53,876 nt of DNA, taken from assembly GCA_022790575.1 (NCBI GenBank), contig JAAVXM010000008.1, positions 1 through 53,876 on the forward strand, read 5' to 3'. This stretch comes from Clostridia bacterium (GTDB lineage: Bacteria; Bacillota; Clostridia; TANB77; CAG-508). The position numbers and the translations under genes were made by a program. A model generated the notes under the pieces. That model worked only from the letters and a program-made list of their open reading frames with translations, did not search any database and was not told the DNA's origin. Positions 1 through 7,709 of this stretch are shown one piece after another; within the stretch, counting starts at the first letter, position 1, and each line of letters starts with the position of its first letter.

Positions 1-60
1 AGGGTAGAAAAAATGGTGGTGTTCGAAGAACAAATTTTAAAAATTACTATAGTACCCTGA
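1..60 (+). CDS. C-terminal fragment of a putative transposase
   Basis: Frame 1 is open from base 1 and gives 19 residues ending FEEQILKITIVP before TGA at 58-60. The fragment is too short to assign by family. It is called a transposase tail only because the IS-end-like motif at 115-127 follows it directly and a transposase-like start carrying the same motif stands at the other end of the window. It could instead be chance open sequence. Confidence 0.3.
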   Translation, partial: RVEKMVVFEEQILKITIVP

Positions 61-73
61 CCCAAAAAACTAA

Positions 74-97
74 CCCTAAAAAATTGAATTTTTAGGG
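74..97. terminator. 9-bp hairpin in the IS end
   Basis: CCCTAAAAA and TTTTTAGGG are perfectly complementary around a 6-base loop. The stem starts 13 bases after the stop codon at 58-60, so it can serve as the transposase terminator, or it may block read-through into the element. Confidence 0.45.
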
Positions 98-187
98 CTT
101 ATGTTTAAAAAATTTTGGGACATTTTCAGAAATCATTGACATATTTTTATAATATCTATTTTTTATTTGATATCATAGCATTTTTAT

Positions 188-211
188 CTGCTTTAATCTT
201 GGTATAAGCAG
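188..211 (-). terminator. weak hairpin after the TasA-like gene cluster
   Basis: CTGCTT and AAGCAG form a 6-bp stem with a 12-base loop just downstream of the stop of the last minus-strand gene (221). The minus-strand sequence after it is ATAAAAATG, a poor U-tract, so this is a weak candidate. Confidence 0.3.
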
Positions 212-220
212 TCTCTTTTA

Positions 221-898
221 TTATGGTTCACGTGCTTGCTGTGCTGTAATACTAATATCTAAAACAAATTTAAACCCATTACAATTATATGTTGTCTTTA
301 ATGTTTCATATCCTTCTGTATTTGTTGTTTTAGTTATTGATTTTTGATTATAAATTTCTGAATCTATTGAAATTGAATCTATAAATTCTGGTGTAATTTC
401 TTCAGGCTTTAAACTTTGATTATAGTATAGTACTATTCTTTGAGAATCGCTATCTTCTTCATTTATCGTCCAAACATTAGTATTTGTCAAATTCAATTTT
501 ATTGTTTCTGGCGACAAATTTATTGTTTTTTCTCCATTTTCATCAATATAATATTTATATATTACTACTTGTAAATGTTGTTCTACAGTTCCTGTATTTT
601 TTACTGCTATTCTCTCTGAATATGTTTTTCCTATTTTAAATTCTCCACTAAATGTTTTGGTTAATAATGTTCCTTCTAATTCTTGTGTTTCATCTCCACT
701 ATTACTATTGTCTACTATTAATTCTCCATTTTCAATTATACCTAAATTTATTTTTGCTAATTCTATATTCTCACTTTTTTTGATGTCATTATTTTTCTTT
801 TTATACTCTGATATTTTATAACTAAAAATATATATCATTATACAAATTAGTATTAAAATCAAGCCAATTATTACAACTTTTTTTCTTTTATCACTCAC
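221..898 (-). CDS. membrane-anchored TasA/camelysin-like surface protein
   Basis: 225 residues. A basic N-terminus and one strong hydrophobic helix (about residues 8-26, VVIIGLILILICIMIYIF) precede an extracellular region whose middle (GKTYSERIAVKNTGTV followed by an alternating beta pattern) resembles the beta-sandwich of TasA/camelysin-type and SipW-dependent proteins. The start is GTG at 898: the ATG two bases upstream runs straight into TGA, and GGAGG lies 9 bases before the GTG. It is the last gene of a minus-strand run and a close paralog of its neighbour at 951-1733; residues around NSGDETQELEGTLLTKTF are nearly identical in both. The function is unknown; a matrix or surface fibre role is inference from the fold-like pattern. 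Confidence 0.7.
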   Translation of the reverse strand: MSDKRKKVVIIGLILILICIMIYIFSYKISEYKKKNNDIKKSENIELAKINLGIIENGELIVDNSNSGDETQELEGTLLTKTFSGEFKIGKTYSERIAVKNTGTVEQHLQVVIYKYYIDENGEKTINLSPETIKLNLTNTNVWTINEEDSDSQRIVLYYNQSLKPEEITPEFIDSISIDSEIYNQKSITKTTNTEGYETLKTTYNCNGFKFVLDISITAQQAREP

Positions 899-950
899 AT
901 TTAATATCCTCCATATAATATAGCTTTATGTAAAAAACAAATTAGTACTT

Positions 951-1733
951 TTAACTGTTTGTTTGTTCAGTCTCTGGTGGGTCCCTAAAACCTTCTATAA
1001 CTCCATCACTATTTATTATAGGACTAACTCCCCACGAAGACCACATTGCATCTGCTGCATTGTGTCTTTGAACACAGTCCACTTGAACATCTATAGAAAA
1101 ATCATGGTCATTACAATTATAAGTTGTTTTTATTGTTTCATATCCTTCTGTACTTGTTGTTCTAGTAGTTTCTTTTAAATTATATACTTCTGAACCTACT
1201 GAAATAGTATCCATAAATTCTAATGTAGTATTTCCAGACTCTAATGGATATTTATAATATAATGTTTCTCTTTCTGGTATAGGAAGTTCAGTATCTAACA
1301 ACCATGAATCATTATTTATCAAATTGAGTTTTATTGTTTCTGGTGATATATCAATTGTTTTATTTCCTTCTTTATCAAAATAGCACTTGTATATGATTAC
1401 TCTAATATACATATCTACAGTTCCTGTATTTTTTACTGCTAGTCTCTCTGAATATGTTTTTCCTATTTTAAATTCTTCATTAAATGTTTTGGTTAATAAT
1501 GTTCCTTCTAATTCTTGTGTTTCATCTCCATTATTACTATTATCTACTACTAATTCTCCATTTTCAGTCAAACTTACTCCTAATACTGCCTGAATTTCTA
1601 GGTCTTTGCTATTCTGTATGTTATTATTCTTTTTATTATTTTCAACTACTTTGTATCCTATGATAAATACAATTATCATAATTAATATTACAAGTAGACC
1701 TATAATTATTATTTTCCTTTTTTTATTATTCAA
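951..1733 (-). CDS. membrane-anchored TasA/camelysin-like surface protein, paralog
   Basis: 260 residues with an N-terminal hydrophobic helix (about 9-27), then the same NNGDETQELEGTLLTKTF and GKTYSERLAVKNTGTV block as the gene at 221-898, so the two arose by tandem duplication. The C-terminal about 40 residues, with Cys, His, two Trp and a polar tail, are absent from the shorter copy. The start is TTG at 1733 with GGAGG 9 bases upstream; no ATG fits the reading frame near this Shine-Dalgarno. The gene lies 28 bases after the 1762-2247 gene and 52 bases before the next, so one transcript is likely. The role is unknown beyond a probable surface location. Confidence 0.7.
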   Translation of the reverse strand: MNNKKRKIIIIGLLVILIMIIVFIIGYKVVENNKKNNNIQNSKDLEIQAVLGVSLTENGELVVDNSNNGDETQELEGTLLTKTFNEEFKIGKTYSERLAVKNTGTVDMYIRVIIYKCYFDKEGNKTIDISPETIKLNLINNDSWLLDTELPIPERETLYYKYPLESGNTTLEFMDTISVGSEVYNLKETTRTTSTEGYETIKTTYNCNDHDFSIDVQVDCVQRHNAADAMWSSWGVSPIINSDGVIEGFRDPPETEQTNS

Positions 1734-1761
1734 TCTTATTATCCTCCATACAAATTATATT

Positions 1762-2247
1762 TTAATATATAAAGCTTTCCCAATTAGCAGAAGGAGTTTG
1801 TCCATTGTACAATACTCTTGTTGCTTCATTTATAATCACTATATTAGAAAATATATCATCAGAAGCATTAGTTTGAGTATAAGGTATTTGTATTTCACTA
1901 GTTCTAGAGCCTGCACTTAATACATCTGTATAATACCAATATCCGTCTGAACTTTTATTCCATTTTGTACTATTATTATCAATTAATTGTACTTTAGAAT
2001 TAGCAAATATTTTTATTCTAGCATAACAATCTGCATCTCCATCATTTCTTATAGCAATATAAATATTATTATTAGCATTTCTTTTTTCAACAACAGGTCT
2101 TGCTGTTCCTATAGAAATCCTCTGTGACCCCTTTGCCTCACAATATGTTGAAAAATATGCCCATACTTTGTTTGCACAAAAAGCAATTGCTATAATAACT
2201 AAAAATACAATTCCAATTTTTATTTTCTTTAGCTTATTTTTATCCAT
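1762..2247 (-). CDS. SipW-substrate-like secreted protein
   Basis: 161 residues. An N-terminal helix (about 9-27) ends in ANKVWAYFSTYCEAKG; the AYFS motif just after the hydrophobic segment is typical of TasA/CalY-like proteins cut by a SipW-type signal peptidase. The remainder (IYIAIRNDGDADCYARIKIF) has the alternating beta pattern of that group. ATG start with GAGG upstream. It sits 25 bases downstream of the prepilin-like gene and upstream of the two TasA-like paralogs, so these four genes probably make one surface structure. No SipW gene is in the window. Family placement is by pattern only. Confidence 0.65.
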   Translation of the reverse strand: MDKNKLKKIKIGIVFLVIIAIAFCANKVWAYFSTYCEAKGSQRISIGTARPVVEKRNANNNIYIAIRNDGDADCYARIKIFANSKVQLIDNNSTKWNKSSDGYWYYTDVLSAGSRTSEIQIPYTQTNASDDIFSNIVIINEATRVLYNGQTPSANWESFIY

Positions 2248-2272
2248 ATCATTAACCTCATTTTCTTAAAAA

Positions 2273-4246
2273 TTATTCTGCAAATACATATGTGAATTCA
2301 AAGTTTTGTACTGTACTATCTTGTACTGTTTTTTGTATTGTTGTCTCTGAATCTGCTCTGTAATTTTGATTTAGATATATTTGATTTACAGTTATTACTG
2401 TTCCTACAGGAATATTTCCCAATTGTACAGTTTGTTGGTGTCTCCCAGCAGCATTTGCTTCAACCCTTACTATATTGTCATAAACTGTTTTTCCATTATA
2501 CACTCCTGTTACACTATATACATTAGTTGGAGCATTGTGTGAAATATTATAACTCTTCATTACTGATGTTATAGATATTTTTGCATCAGATACTATTGGT
2601 ACAAGTATAGTTGCATATTTGTTATTTCTATTTGCATCTTGATATGTGTATGGCATATAACCTGTTCTTGCATTTACTCTTCCTTTATATGCTGTTTCTT
2701 CAGTATCACTTATTATTATTCCATTATAAAAGTTAAAAGTGTCTGTTGTATCAAATAATTCTACTCCTCCATATAATATTGGTGATGTTGTACTTAATGC
2801 ATCTTCTTGTCTTCCTATTGTTATTTTGCTAGAACTATTTCCATAAATTGCTGTTGTTCTCCCTTCTATAGTTCCTCCATTTACATTTAAAGTTCCTTCT
2901 TCATTATTTACTCCTCTGCCACTTCCTTTTATATGAACATTATCGTTTATGTTAACAACTGATGAACTTGAATTATTCTTTATTGCTGCATAAGATTCAG
3001 ATGTATTTTCTATTGTAACACTATTACTTATTACTAGTGTTCCATCATTTGTTATTGTATCTAAATCACTTGATGTTACTTTACCTGTTCCTGTTATTTC
3101 TACTACTTTACCTACATAAATTGTTGTCATTCCTGTTCTTGTTAAAGTTAAATCTTGTAAATCTATAACTATATTTTTATCAACTGTTGGTGTACTTGTA
3201 TCAGTGTAATTATTTAATAATTTTACTATTGAATTGTTTTCTGCAATTGTTATTGCTTGTTCTAATGTGGTAGTATATTTACTGTTATCTACAGAAAAAT
3301 TAATTTCTTCAATTTCTATCTTACGTTTTTGACTGATGTTTCCTGAATTATCTATTGCCCATATATAATAAGTTGTTCCTGTTGCTAACCCTTCTACTGT
3401 GAATTCTTCACTTGATATATTTATCCAAGGACTTGTTGCTGTTGGCTCTGTTTCATCAGTGCTTATATAATATCCTTTTACCCCAGAACCTGTATCTGTC
3501 ACTTTAACTTCTGCTTTTGCAGTATCTTTTGATAATATAATTCTATCTACTTTCTCTATAACTGGCTTTGTTTTATCTAATTCAGCTTCTTTTTGCCATA
3601 CTGCATATAATGTTATATTTTGTTCTTTTGTATATATATCTCCTCCATAATATGATACTGTTGTTGCTTCTTGGTTTTCAGACCACCCTATAAATACATA
3701 TCCTGTCCTTGTTGGGGCTTCTGTTGAAATTATTAGACTTGAACCCTCTAGTTTATTCTGTGTTTGTGGGCCACCAGTCCCTCCATTTGGGTTAAATGTT
3801 ACAGTATACACTATTGGAGTAATATCAGAATCTGTCTCTAATGCTACAACATATTTGTTTTTTGTGTCTGTAAATGTTATTTCTCCATATGATATTGCAT
3901 TACTTTTGTCTACAACAATTTCTTTGTCTCCAATATTTTCTTTACTTATTGGCTTTATACTCACTCCTGCATCATATTTTGACAATTCATCTTTCATTTC
4001 TTCTATAGTTATAACTACATATTCATTGTTCTTCCTTTTTTCCATTTCTAATGTTTGATATGCTAACTTGATAAATTCTTTTTCTTTAGCTATTGTAGTC
4101 TCATTTTTAGAGTCTTTTGCTCTGCCTATAATTCCGTTTTCACCTGTTAACACAGCAATTGAAATCATTGCCAAAATTATTAATACAACAATTGTCACAA
4201 CAAGTGCAATTAGAGTTATTCCACTCTTTTCTTTTACAATTTTCAT
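2273..4246 (-). CDS. large prepilin-like surface protein with InlB-type repeat and beta-helix
   Basis: 657 residues from ATG 4246. The N-terminus KEKSGITLIALVVTIVVL is a prepilin-type segment: basic leader, Gly cleavage site, hydrophobic helix. The mature part has a Listeria-Bacteroides/InlB repeat (starting TVTFNPNGGTGG, ending YAVWQ), an Ig/Fn3-like segment (TGSGVKGYYISTDETEP, YYIWAIDNSGN), then a run of short T/N/G-rich strands (VNINDNVHIKGSG, LNVNGGTIEGR) like a right-handed beta-helix. The frame is open to 4300 inside hemW, but AAAGGA lies 12 bases before the ATG at 4246, the spacing seen at several other starts here; the ATG at 4258 abuts the same AAAGGA. It follows hemW closely and leads the TasA-like genes. 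Probably exported or surface displayed; no pilus machinery is present. Confidence 0.75.
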   Translation of the reverse strand: MKIVKEKSGITLIALVVTIVVLIILAMISIAVLTGENGIIGRAKDSKNETTIAKEKEFIKLAYQTLEMEKRKNNEYVVITIEEMKDELSKYDAGVSIKPISKENIGDKEIVVDKSNAISYGEITFTDTKNKYVVALETDSDITPIVYTVTFNPNGGTGGPQTQNKLEGSSLIISTEAPTRTGYVFIGWSENQEATTVSYYGGDIYTKEQNITLYAVWQKEAELDKTKPVIEKVDRIILSKDTAKAEVKVTDTGSGVKGYYISTDETEPTATSPWINISSEEFTVEGLATGTTYYIWAIDNSGNISQKRKIEIEEINFSVDNSKYTTTLEQAITIAENNSIVKLLNNYTDTSTPTVDKNIVIDLQDLTLTRTGMTTIYVGKVVEITGTGKVTSSDLDTITNDGTLVISNSVTIENTSESYAAIKNNSSSSVVNINDNVHIKGSGRGVNNEEGTLNVNGGTIEGRTTAIYGNSSSKITIGRQEDALSTTSPILYGGVELFDTTDTFNFYNGIIISDTEETAYKGRVNARTGYMPYTYQDANRNNKYATILVPIVSDAKISITSVMKSYNISHNAPTNVYSVTGVYNGKTVYDNIVRVEANAAGRHQQTVQLGNIPVGTVITVNQIYLNQNYRADSETTIQKTVQDSTVQNFEFTYVFAE

Positions 4247-4281
4247 ACTTTCATCCATTCCTTTCACTTTCGTTCTTTTCT

Positions 4282-5415
4282 TTATACAAATTCTTCCCAC
4301 ACCAAATTTGCAAAGTCTATTCCTTTATTAGTAAGCTTAATTATATTATCATCTATATAAACTAAATTTTCTTTTACAAGTTTATTTAGCTCATTTCTGT
4401 ATAAGTAGATTGGATTATCTCCAAATCTATTTTTAAATTCATTTATCTTTATTCCTTCTATTTCTCTTAAACCTAATATCATAAATTCTTTTTTGGTATC
4501 ATCTTCTTTTTGTATTTCATGTATAATCCTATTTCTTTCTAAATTTCCTTTTTGAACATTTTTAATGTACTCATCAATTTTTTCTATATTAGAATATCTT
4601 GTTATATCTCTATAAGAATGTGCTGCTACTCCTATACCTATGTATTCCTGCTGATTCCAGCAGTTCATATTATGTTTAGATTCATAACCTTTTTTTGCAA
4701 AATTAGATATTTCATAATGTATATAATTGTTTAATTCTAACGTATTTTTTACATACCAATACATATTACGTTCTAGTTCTTCTTCTGGTAATTGCATTTT
4801 ACCTTGTCCAATTTTATTAGCTATTGGCGTTCCTTCTTCTACAATTAGTGAGTATACTGATATATGCTCTGGCTTTAATTCTATTATTTCTTGTAGACTG
4901 TCTTTTAAGTCTTTAATTCTCTGAGTTGGAAGTCCCAGTATTAAGTCTACATTTATATTTTTAAATCCTTCTTTTCTTGCATTTTTATATGTTTCTATGA
5001 ATTTCTCATAATTGTGTATTCTTCCAATCTTTTTTAATAGTTCATCTTTCGTTGTCTGTAATCCTATACTAATTCTGTTTATTCCACATTTTTTATAATG
5101 TCGTAATTTCTCTTTTGTTACAGTTTCTGGGTTTACTTCTATTGTTATTTCTGCATTTGGCAATAAATTTTTCTTTTTTATCTCTTCTATTATTTCTTCT
5201 ATGTATTTGCTTTCAATATATGAGGGCGTTCCCCCTCCAATATAAATTGTTGTTATTTGTGACTTTGTTTTTTGCATTTGAATTTCTTTTTTTACTGCTT
5301 CTATATATGGTTCTATCAAATTGTCTTTATTACAATAAGATATAAAATCACAATAATCACACTTTTTCTTGCAAAATGGTATATGTACATATATACCTAT
5401 TTCTTTATTTTTCAT
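4282..5415 (-). CDS. hemW: HemW-type radical SAM protein
   Basis: 377 residues, the usual HemW length. The N-terminus YVHIPFCKKKCDYCDF carries the CxxxCxxC motif that binds the radical SAM 4Fe-4S cluster, followed by IYIGGGTPSY and the SAM-contacting EVNPETV region. HemW proteins lack the extra cysteine that true coproporphyrinogen dehydrogenase HemN has after this motif, and are regarded as heme chaperones rather than oxidases. Here CDYCDF fits HemW. It overlaps the whiA stop by 11 bases, so it is translationally coupled in the prmC-whiA-hemW run. No other heme gene is in the window, so the physiological partner is unclear. Confidence 0.88.
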   Translation of the reverse strand: MKNKEIGIYVHIPFCKKKCDYCDFISYCNKDNLIEPYIEAVKKEIQMQKTKSQITTIYIGGGTPSYIESKYIEEIIEEIKKKNLLPNAEITIEVNPETVTKEKLRHYKKCGINRISIGLQTTKDELLKKIGRIHNYEKFIETYKNARKEGFKNINVDLILGLPTQRIKDLKDSLQEIIELKPEHISVYSLIVEEGTPIANKIGQGKMQLPEEELERNMYWYVKNTLELNNYIHYEISNFAKKGYESKHNMNCWNQQEYIGIGVAAHSYRDITRYSNIEKIDEYIKNVQKGNLERNRIIHEIQKEDDTKKEFMILGLREIEGIKINEFKNRFGDNPIYLYRNELNKLVKENLVYIDDNIIKLTNKGIDFANLVWEEFV

Positions 5416-6262
5416 TTGCTAACTCCATTATCTTTTTTAATCTATAATTAACTCCTGATTTTCCTACAGGATTTTGCAACATTTGTCCTAATTCAGTTAA
5501 ACTTGCATCTGGGTTTTTTAGCCTTAATTCTGCAATTTCTTTTAATGGTTCATCTAATTTATTAAATTTTTTGTTTTTCTTTAATTTATTTATTGCTTCT
5601 ATCTGTGCTATTGATGCATTTATTGTTTTATTTAAATTTGCTGTTTCACAATTTACTATTCTGTTTATTTTATTGTTCATTTCTCTTTTTACTCTTATTT
5701 CTTCAAATTGTAATACTGCTTTATTTGCTCCTAATAATGCTAATAATTTTGATATCTCTTCTCCATCTTTTAAGTATATTGCATAATCATTTTTCTTTTT
5801 TATTATATTAGATTTAATGTTGAATTTTTGTAATACTTTCATAATCATTTCTGCAATTTCTTTTTGCTTTAATTCTATTTCAAGGTGATACTTTCTTTCT
5901 GGATTGTTTATTGAACCTGCCCCTAAATACACACCTCTAATTAACCACTTTATTTGTTCTTGTGCTAGGCTTTCTATTTCTACTTTCTCATACTTAATCC
6001 CTTTTAGTTCTTCTTTGTTTACTGTTATTACAAACCATTTCCCTTGTACTGTTATATCATAATCGTTTATCCCAATATTATTTAATAATTTTGAAAATCT
6101 ATTTATATTGTATTCATTTTCTGTACTGAATTTTAGTTTCTTATCTTGAATATTTATATTACTACTTATTAAATATCCTATTAATTCGTATTTTACTGCT
6201 TCTTTATTTGATAGGTTAGTTACTTTGCTTAATTCTTCTTTCAATTCTTTTGAAAAAGACAT
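5405..6262 (-). CDS. whiA: DNA-binding protein WhiA
   Basis: 285 residues. The N-terminal half corresponds to the LAGLIDADG-like domain (RGVYLGAGSINNPERKYHLEI is the recognisable core) and the C-terminal part is the WhiA helix-turn-helix: RIVNCETANLNKTINASIAQ, then LRLKNPDASLTELGQML and GKSGVNYRLKKIMELA. WhiA is a conserved Gram-positive protein linked to cell division, chromosome segregation and, in actinomycetes, sporulation. In many Firmicutes it sits beside rapZ and yvcK; here it lies between prmC (1 base upstream) and hemW (11-base overlap), which is a different neighbourhood. Confidence 0.93.
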   Translation of the reverse strand: MSFSKELKEELSKVTNLSNKEAVKYELIGYLISSNINIQDKKLKFSTENEYNINRFSKLLNNIGINDYDITVQGKWFVITVNKEELKGIKYEKVEIESLAQEQIKWLIRGVYLGAGSINNPERKYHLEIELKQKEIAEMIMKVLQKFNIKSNIIKKKNDYAIYLKDGEEISKLLALLGANKAVLQFEEIRVKREMNNKINRIVNCETANLNKTINASIAQIEAINKLKKNKKFNKLDEPLKEIAELRLKNPDASLTELGQMLQNPVGKSGVNYRLKKIMELANEK

Positions 6263-6263
6263 C

Positions 6264-7112
6264 TTAACCTCCTACTCTAGTTATTACTATTCTATCATTA
6301 CCATATAAATCTCTTTTTGAATATGTTTCTACAAATCTGTTCTCTTTTTCTATTATCTCTATTACTTCTTTTTTTTGATTATATCCTATTTCTAAACACA
6401 AATAACTCCCTAATTTTAAATAGTCTATAACTTCTTTTACAATTTTTTTGTAAAAGTCTAGTCCATCTTCTCCACCACTTAATGCGATTTCTGGTTCTTT
6501 TTTTACTTCTTCACTTAAATATAATATATCATCTTTTTTTATATATGGTGGATTTGACACTACTATATCAAATTTTGTCTTTTTTATGTTTTTAAATAAA
6601 TCTGATTTTATAAAATTTACTTTTTCCTCTACTTTCAAATTTTTAGCATTTCTTTTGGCTACTTCTAATGCTTTTTCACTTATATCTGTAGCATATATTT
6701 CTGCATCCTTTAAATTTTTTGCTATTGATATTCCTATTGCTCCACTTCCTGTACATAAATCTAATATTTTAGGATTTTGAATTTTATTTGCTAATTTTAT
6801 TACTTCTTCTACTAATATTTCTGTGTCCGCCCTTGGTATTAGTACATCTTCATTTACAAAGAAATCCATTTTCATAAATTCTTGTATATGTGTTATATGT
6901 TGTAATGGTACTCCTTGTATTAATTTGTCTATATTTATAAAATATTCCCACTGTTCTTTTGGCGATATTTCTTCTTTATCATATACTATTAAGTATTGTC
7001 TTGGCTTTTTTAATATGTACTGTAATAGAAGTCTTGCTTTTTGTTTTGGACTCTCTATTTTATTTCCTTTTAGCATTATCATTCCTTTGCTTAATGCTTC
7101 TTTTATTGTCAT
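6264..7112 (-). CDS. prmC: peptide chain release factor glutamine methyltransferase
   Basis: 282 residues. The N-terminal helical domain binds the release factor. The SAM site DLCTGSGAIGI (about 118-128) and the NPPY motif (187-190) that orients the glutamine side chain are both present. PrmC N5-methylates the Gln of the GGQ motif in RF1/RF2, needed for efficient termination. First gene of the run prmC-whiA-hemW, starting at ATG 7112 after GGTGGTGAT. A good sigma-A promoter lies at 7143-7171. prfA, the common partner, is not adjacent. Confidence 0.93.
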   Translation of the reverse strand: MTIKEALSKGMIMLKGNKIESPKQKARLLLQYILKKPRQYLIVYDKEEISPKEQWEYFINIDKLIQGVPLQHITHIQEFMKMDFFVNEDVLIPRADTEILVEEVIKLANKIQNPKILDLCTGSGAIGISIAKNLKDAEIYATDISEKALEVAKRNAKNLKVEEKVNFIKSDLFKNIKKTKFDIVVSNPPYIKKDDILYLSEEVKKEPEIALSGGEDGLDFYKKIVKEVIDYLKLGSYLCLEIGYNQKKEVIEIIEKENRFVETYSKRDLYGNDRIVITRVGG

Positions 7113-7142
7113 ATTAATATCACCACCCTAATTTTCATTATT

Positions 7143-7171
7143 AATATATAACATTCTTCCAAATATTTCAA
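7143..7171 (-). promoter_or_regulatory. sigma-A promoter of prmC-whiA-hemW
   Basis: Read on the minus strand: TTGAAA at 7166-7171, 17 bases, then TATATT at 7143-7148, about 30 bases before the prmC start. It should drive prmC, whiA, hemW and possibly the surface genes behind them. Confidence 0.6.
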
Positions 7172-7237
7172 TACATTTATAAAAATATTCTCATACAAAT
7201 ATTGAACTATAAGATAATATTTTATGCCACAAAAAAA

Positions 7238-7255
7238 AACAACTTTACAGTTGTT
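7238..7255 (-). terminator. rho-independent terminator of veg
   Basis: On the minus strand AACAACT-GTAA-AGTTGTT is followed by an unbroken run of eight or more T. It lies just after the veg stop codon. Confidence 0.85.
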
Positions 7256-7276
7256 CTTTTTTATTTCTATTATGGT

Positions 7277-7546
7277 TTATAGTTTTGGTGGTAATAATGG
7301 ACTATAACTATCTCCATTAAGTACATTTACTTCTACTGTTCTTGTTAGTAAATCAGTATATGTATATGATGCTGTTCTATTATTTTCTTCATATTTAACT
7401 ACAAAAATGTTTGGATATGCTTTTTCTATTGTACCTTCTTTTTCAAATTCTTTGCTTCTACCTAATGAACCTTTAATAATTATTTTTTGACCTACTCTGT
7501 CTAAAATATCTGTTTTTAAATTCACTATGTCTGTCTTACAAATCAT
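7277..7546 (-). CDS. veg: Veg protein
   Basis: 89 residues matching the Veg family in length and pattern: an N-terminal helix (IVNLKTDILDRVGQKIIIKG), then GRSKEFEKEGTIEKAYPNIFVVKYEE and SYTYTDLLTRTVEV, compared with ..ERSGILAETYPSVFVIQLD.. and SYSYADILTETVEL in Bacillus subtilis. Veg stimulates biofilm gene expression there, apparently by interfering with SinR. The C-terminus GDSYSPLLPPKL is longer than usual. It lies downstream of yabG as in Bacillus, with its own strong promoter and terminator. That conserved order supports the identification. Confidence 0.9.
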   Translation of the reverse strand: MICKTDIVNLKTDILDRVGQKIIIKGSLGRSKEFEKEGTIEKAYPNIFVVKYEENNRTASYTYTDLLTRTVEVNVLNGDSYSPLLPPKL

Positions 7547-7576
7547 TAAATCACCTACTTTGCTTAAGATGGTTTG

Positions 7577-7605
7577 AGTATATCATTTGTAGGTGATTTT
7601 GTCAA
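7577..7605 (-). promoter_or_regulatory. strong sigma-A promoter of veg
   Basis: Minus strand TTGACA (7600-7605), 17-base spacer, TATACT (7577-7582): near consensus. The spacer contains one arm of an 11-bp inverted repeat: GTAGGTGATTT at 7589-7599 pairs with AAATCACCTAC at 7548-7558, which also holds the veg Shine-Dalgarno. Confidence 0.8.
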
Positions 7606-7709
7606 AGCATGTATTTTATTGTCATTTCCGTGTATCTCTTGTGTATCAACACATTCAGGTTTTTATTTTTCGTTTGTTACATTTATATTACATTTTTGTT
7701 ACATTTTTG

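Larger units (their letters stand above)
1..140 (+). mobile_element. right end of an insertion sequence (partial)
   Basis: The first 60 bases read as the tail of an open frame ending in TGA. They are followed by a 9-bp hairpin and then by TTGGGACATTTTC at 115-127, whose exact reverse complement GAAAATGTCCCAA occurs at 53776-53788 just upstream of a transposase-like start at the other end of the window. Matching subterminal motifs in opposite orientation are what the two ends of one IS family would show. The outer boundary is a guess (near the ATTGACAT around 134-141). No target duplication can be checked because the element is cut by the window edge. Confidence 0.4.

Noticed and set aside
4247..4300. 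Longer start for the first prepilin-like protein (MGRICIKK...)
   Set aside because: It would begin within hemW and put 18 odd residues before a normal prepilin leader, without a Shine-Dalgarno.
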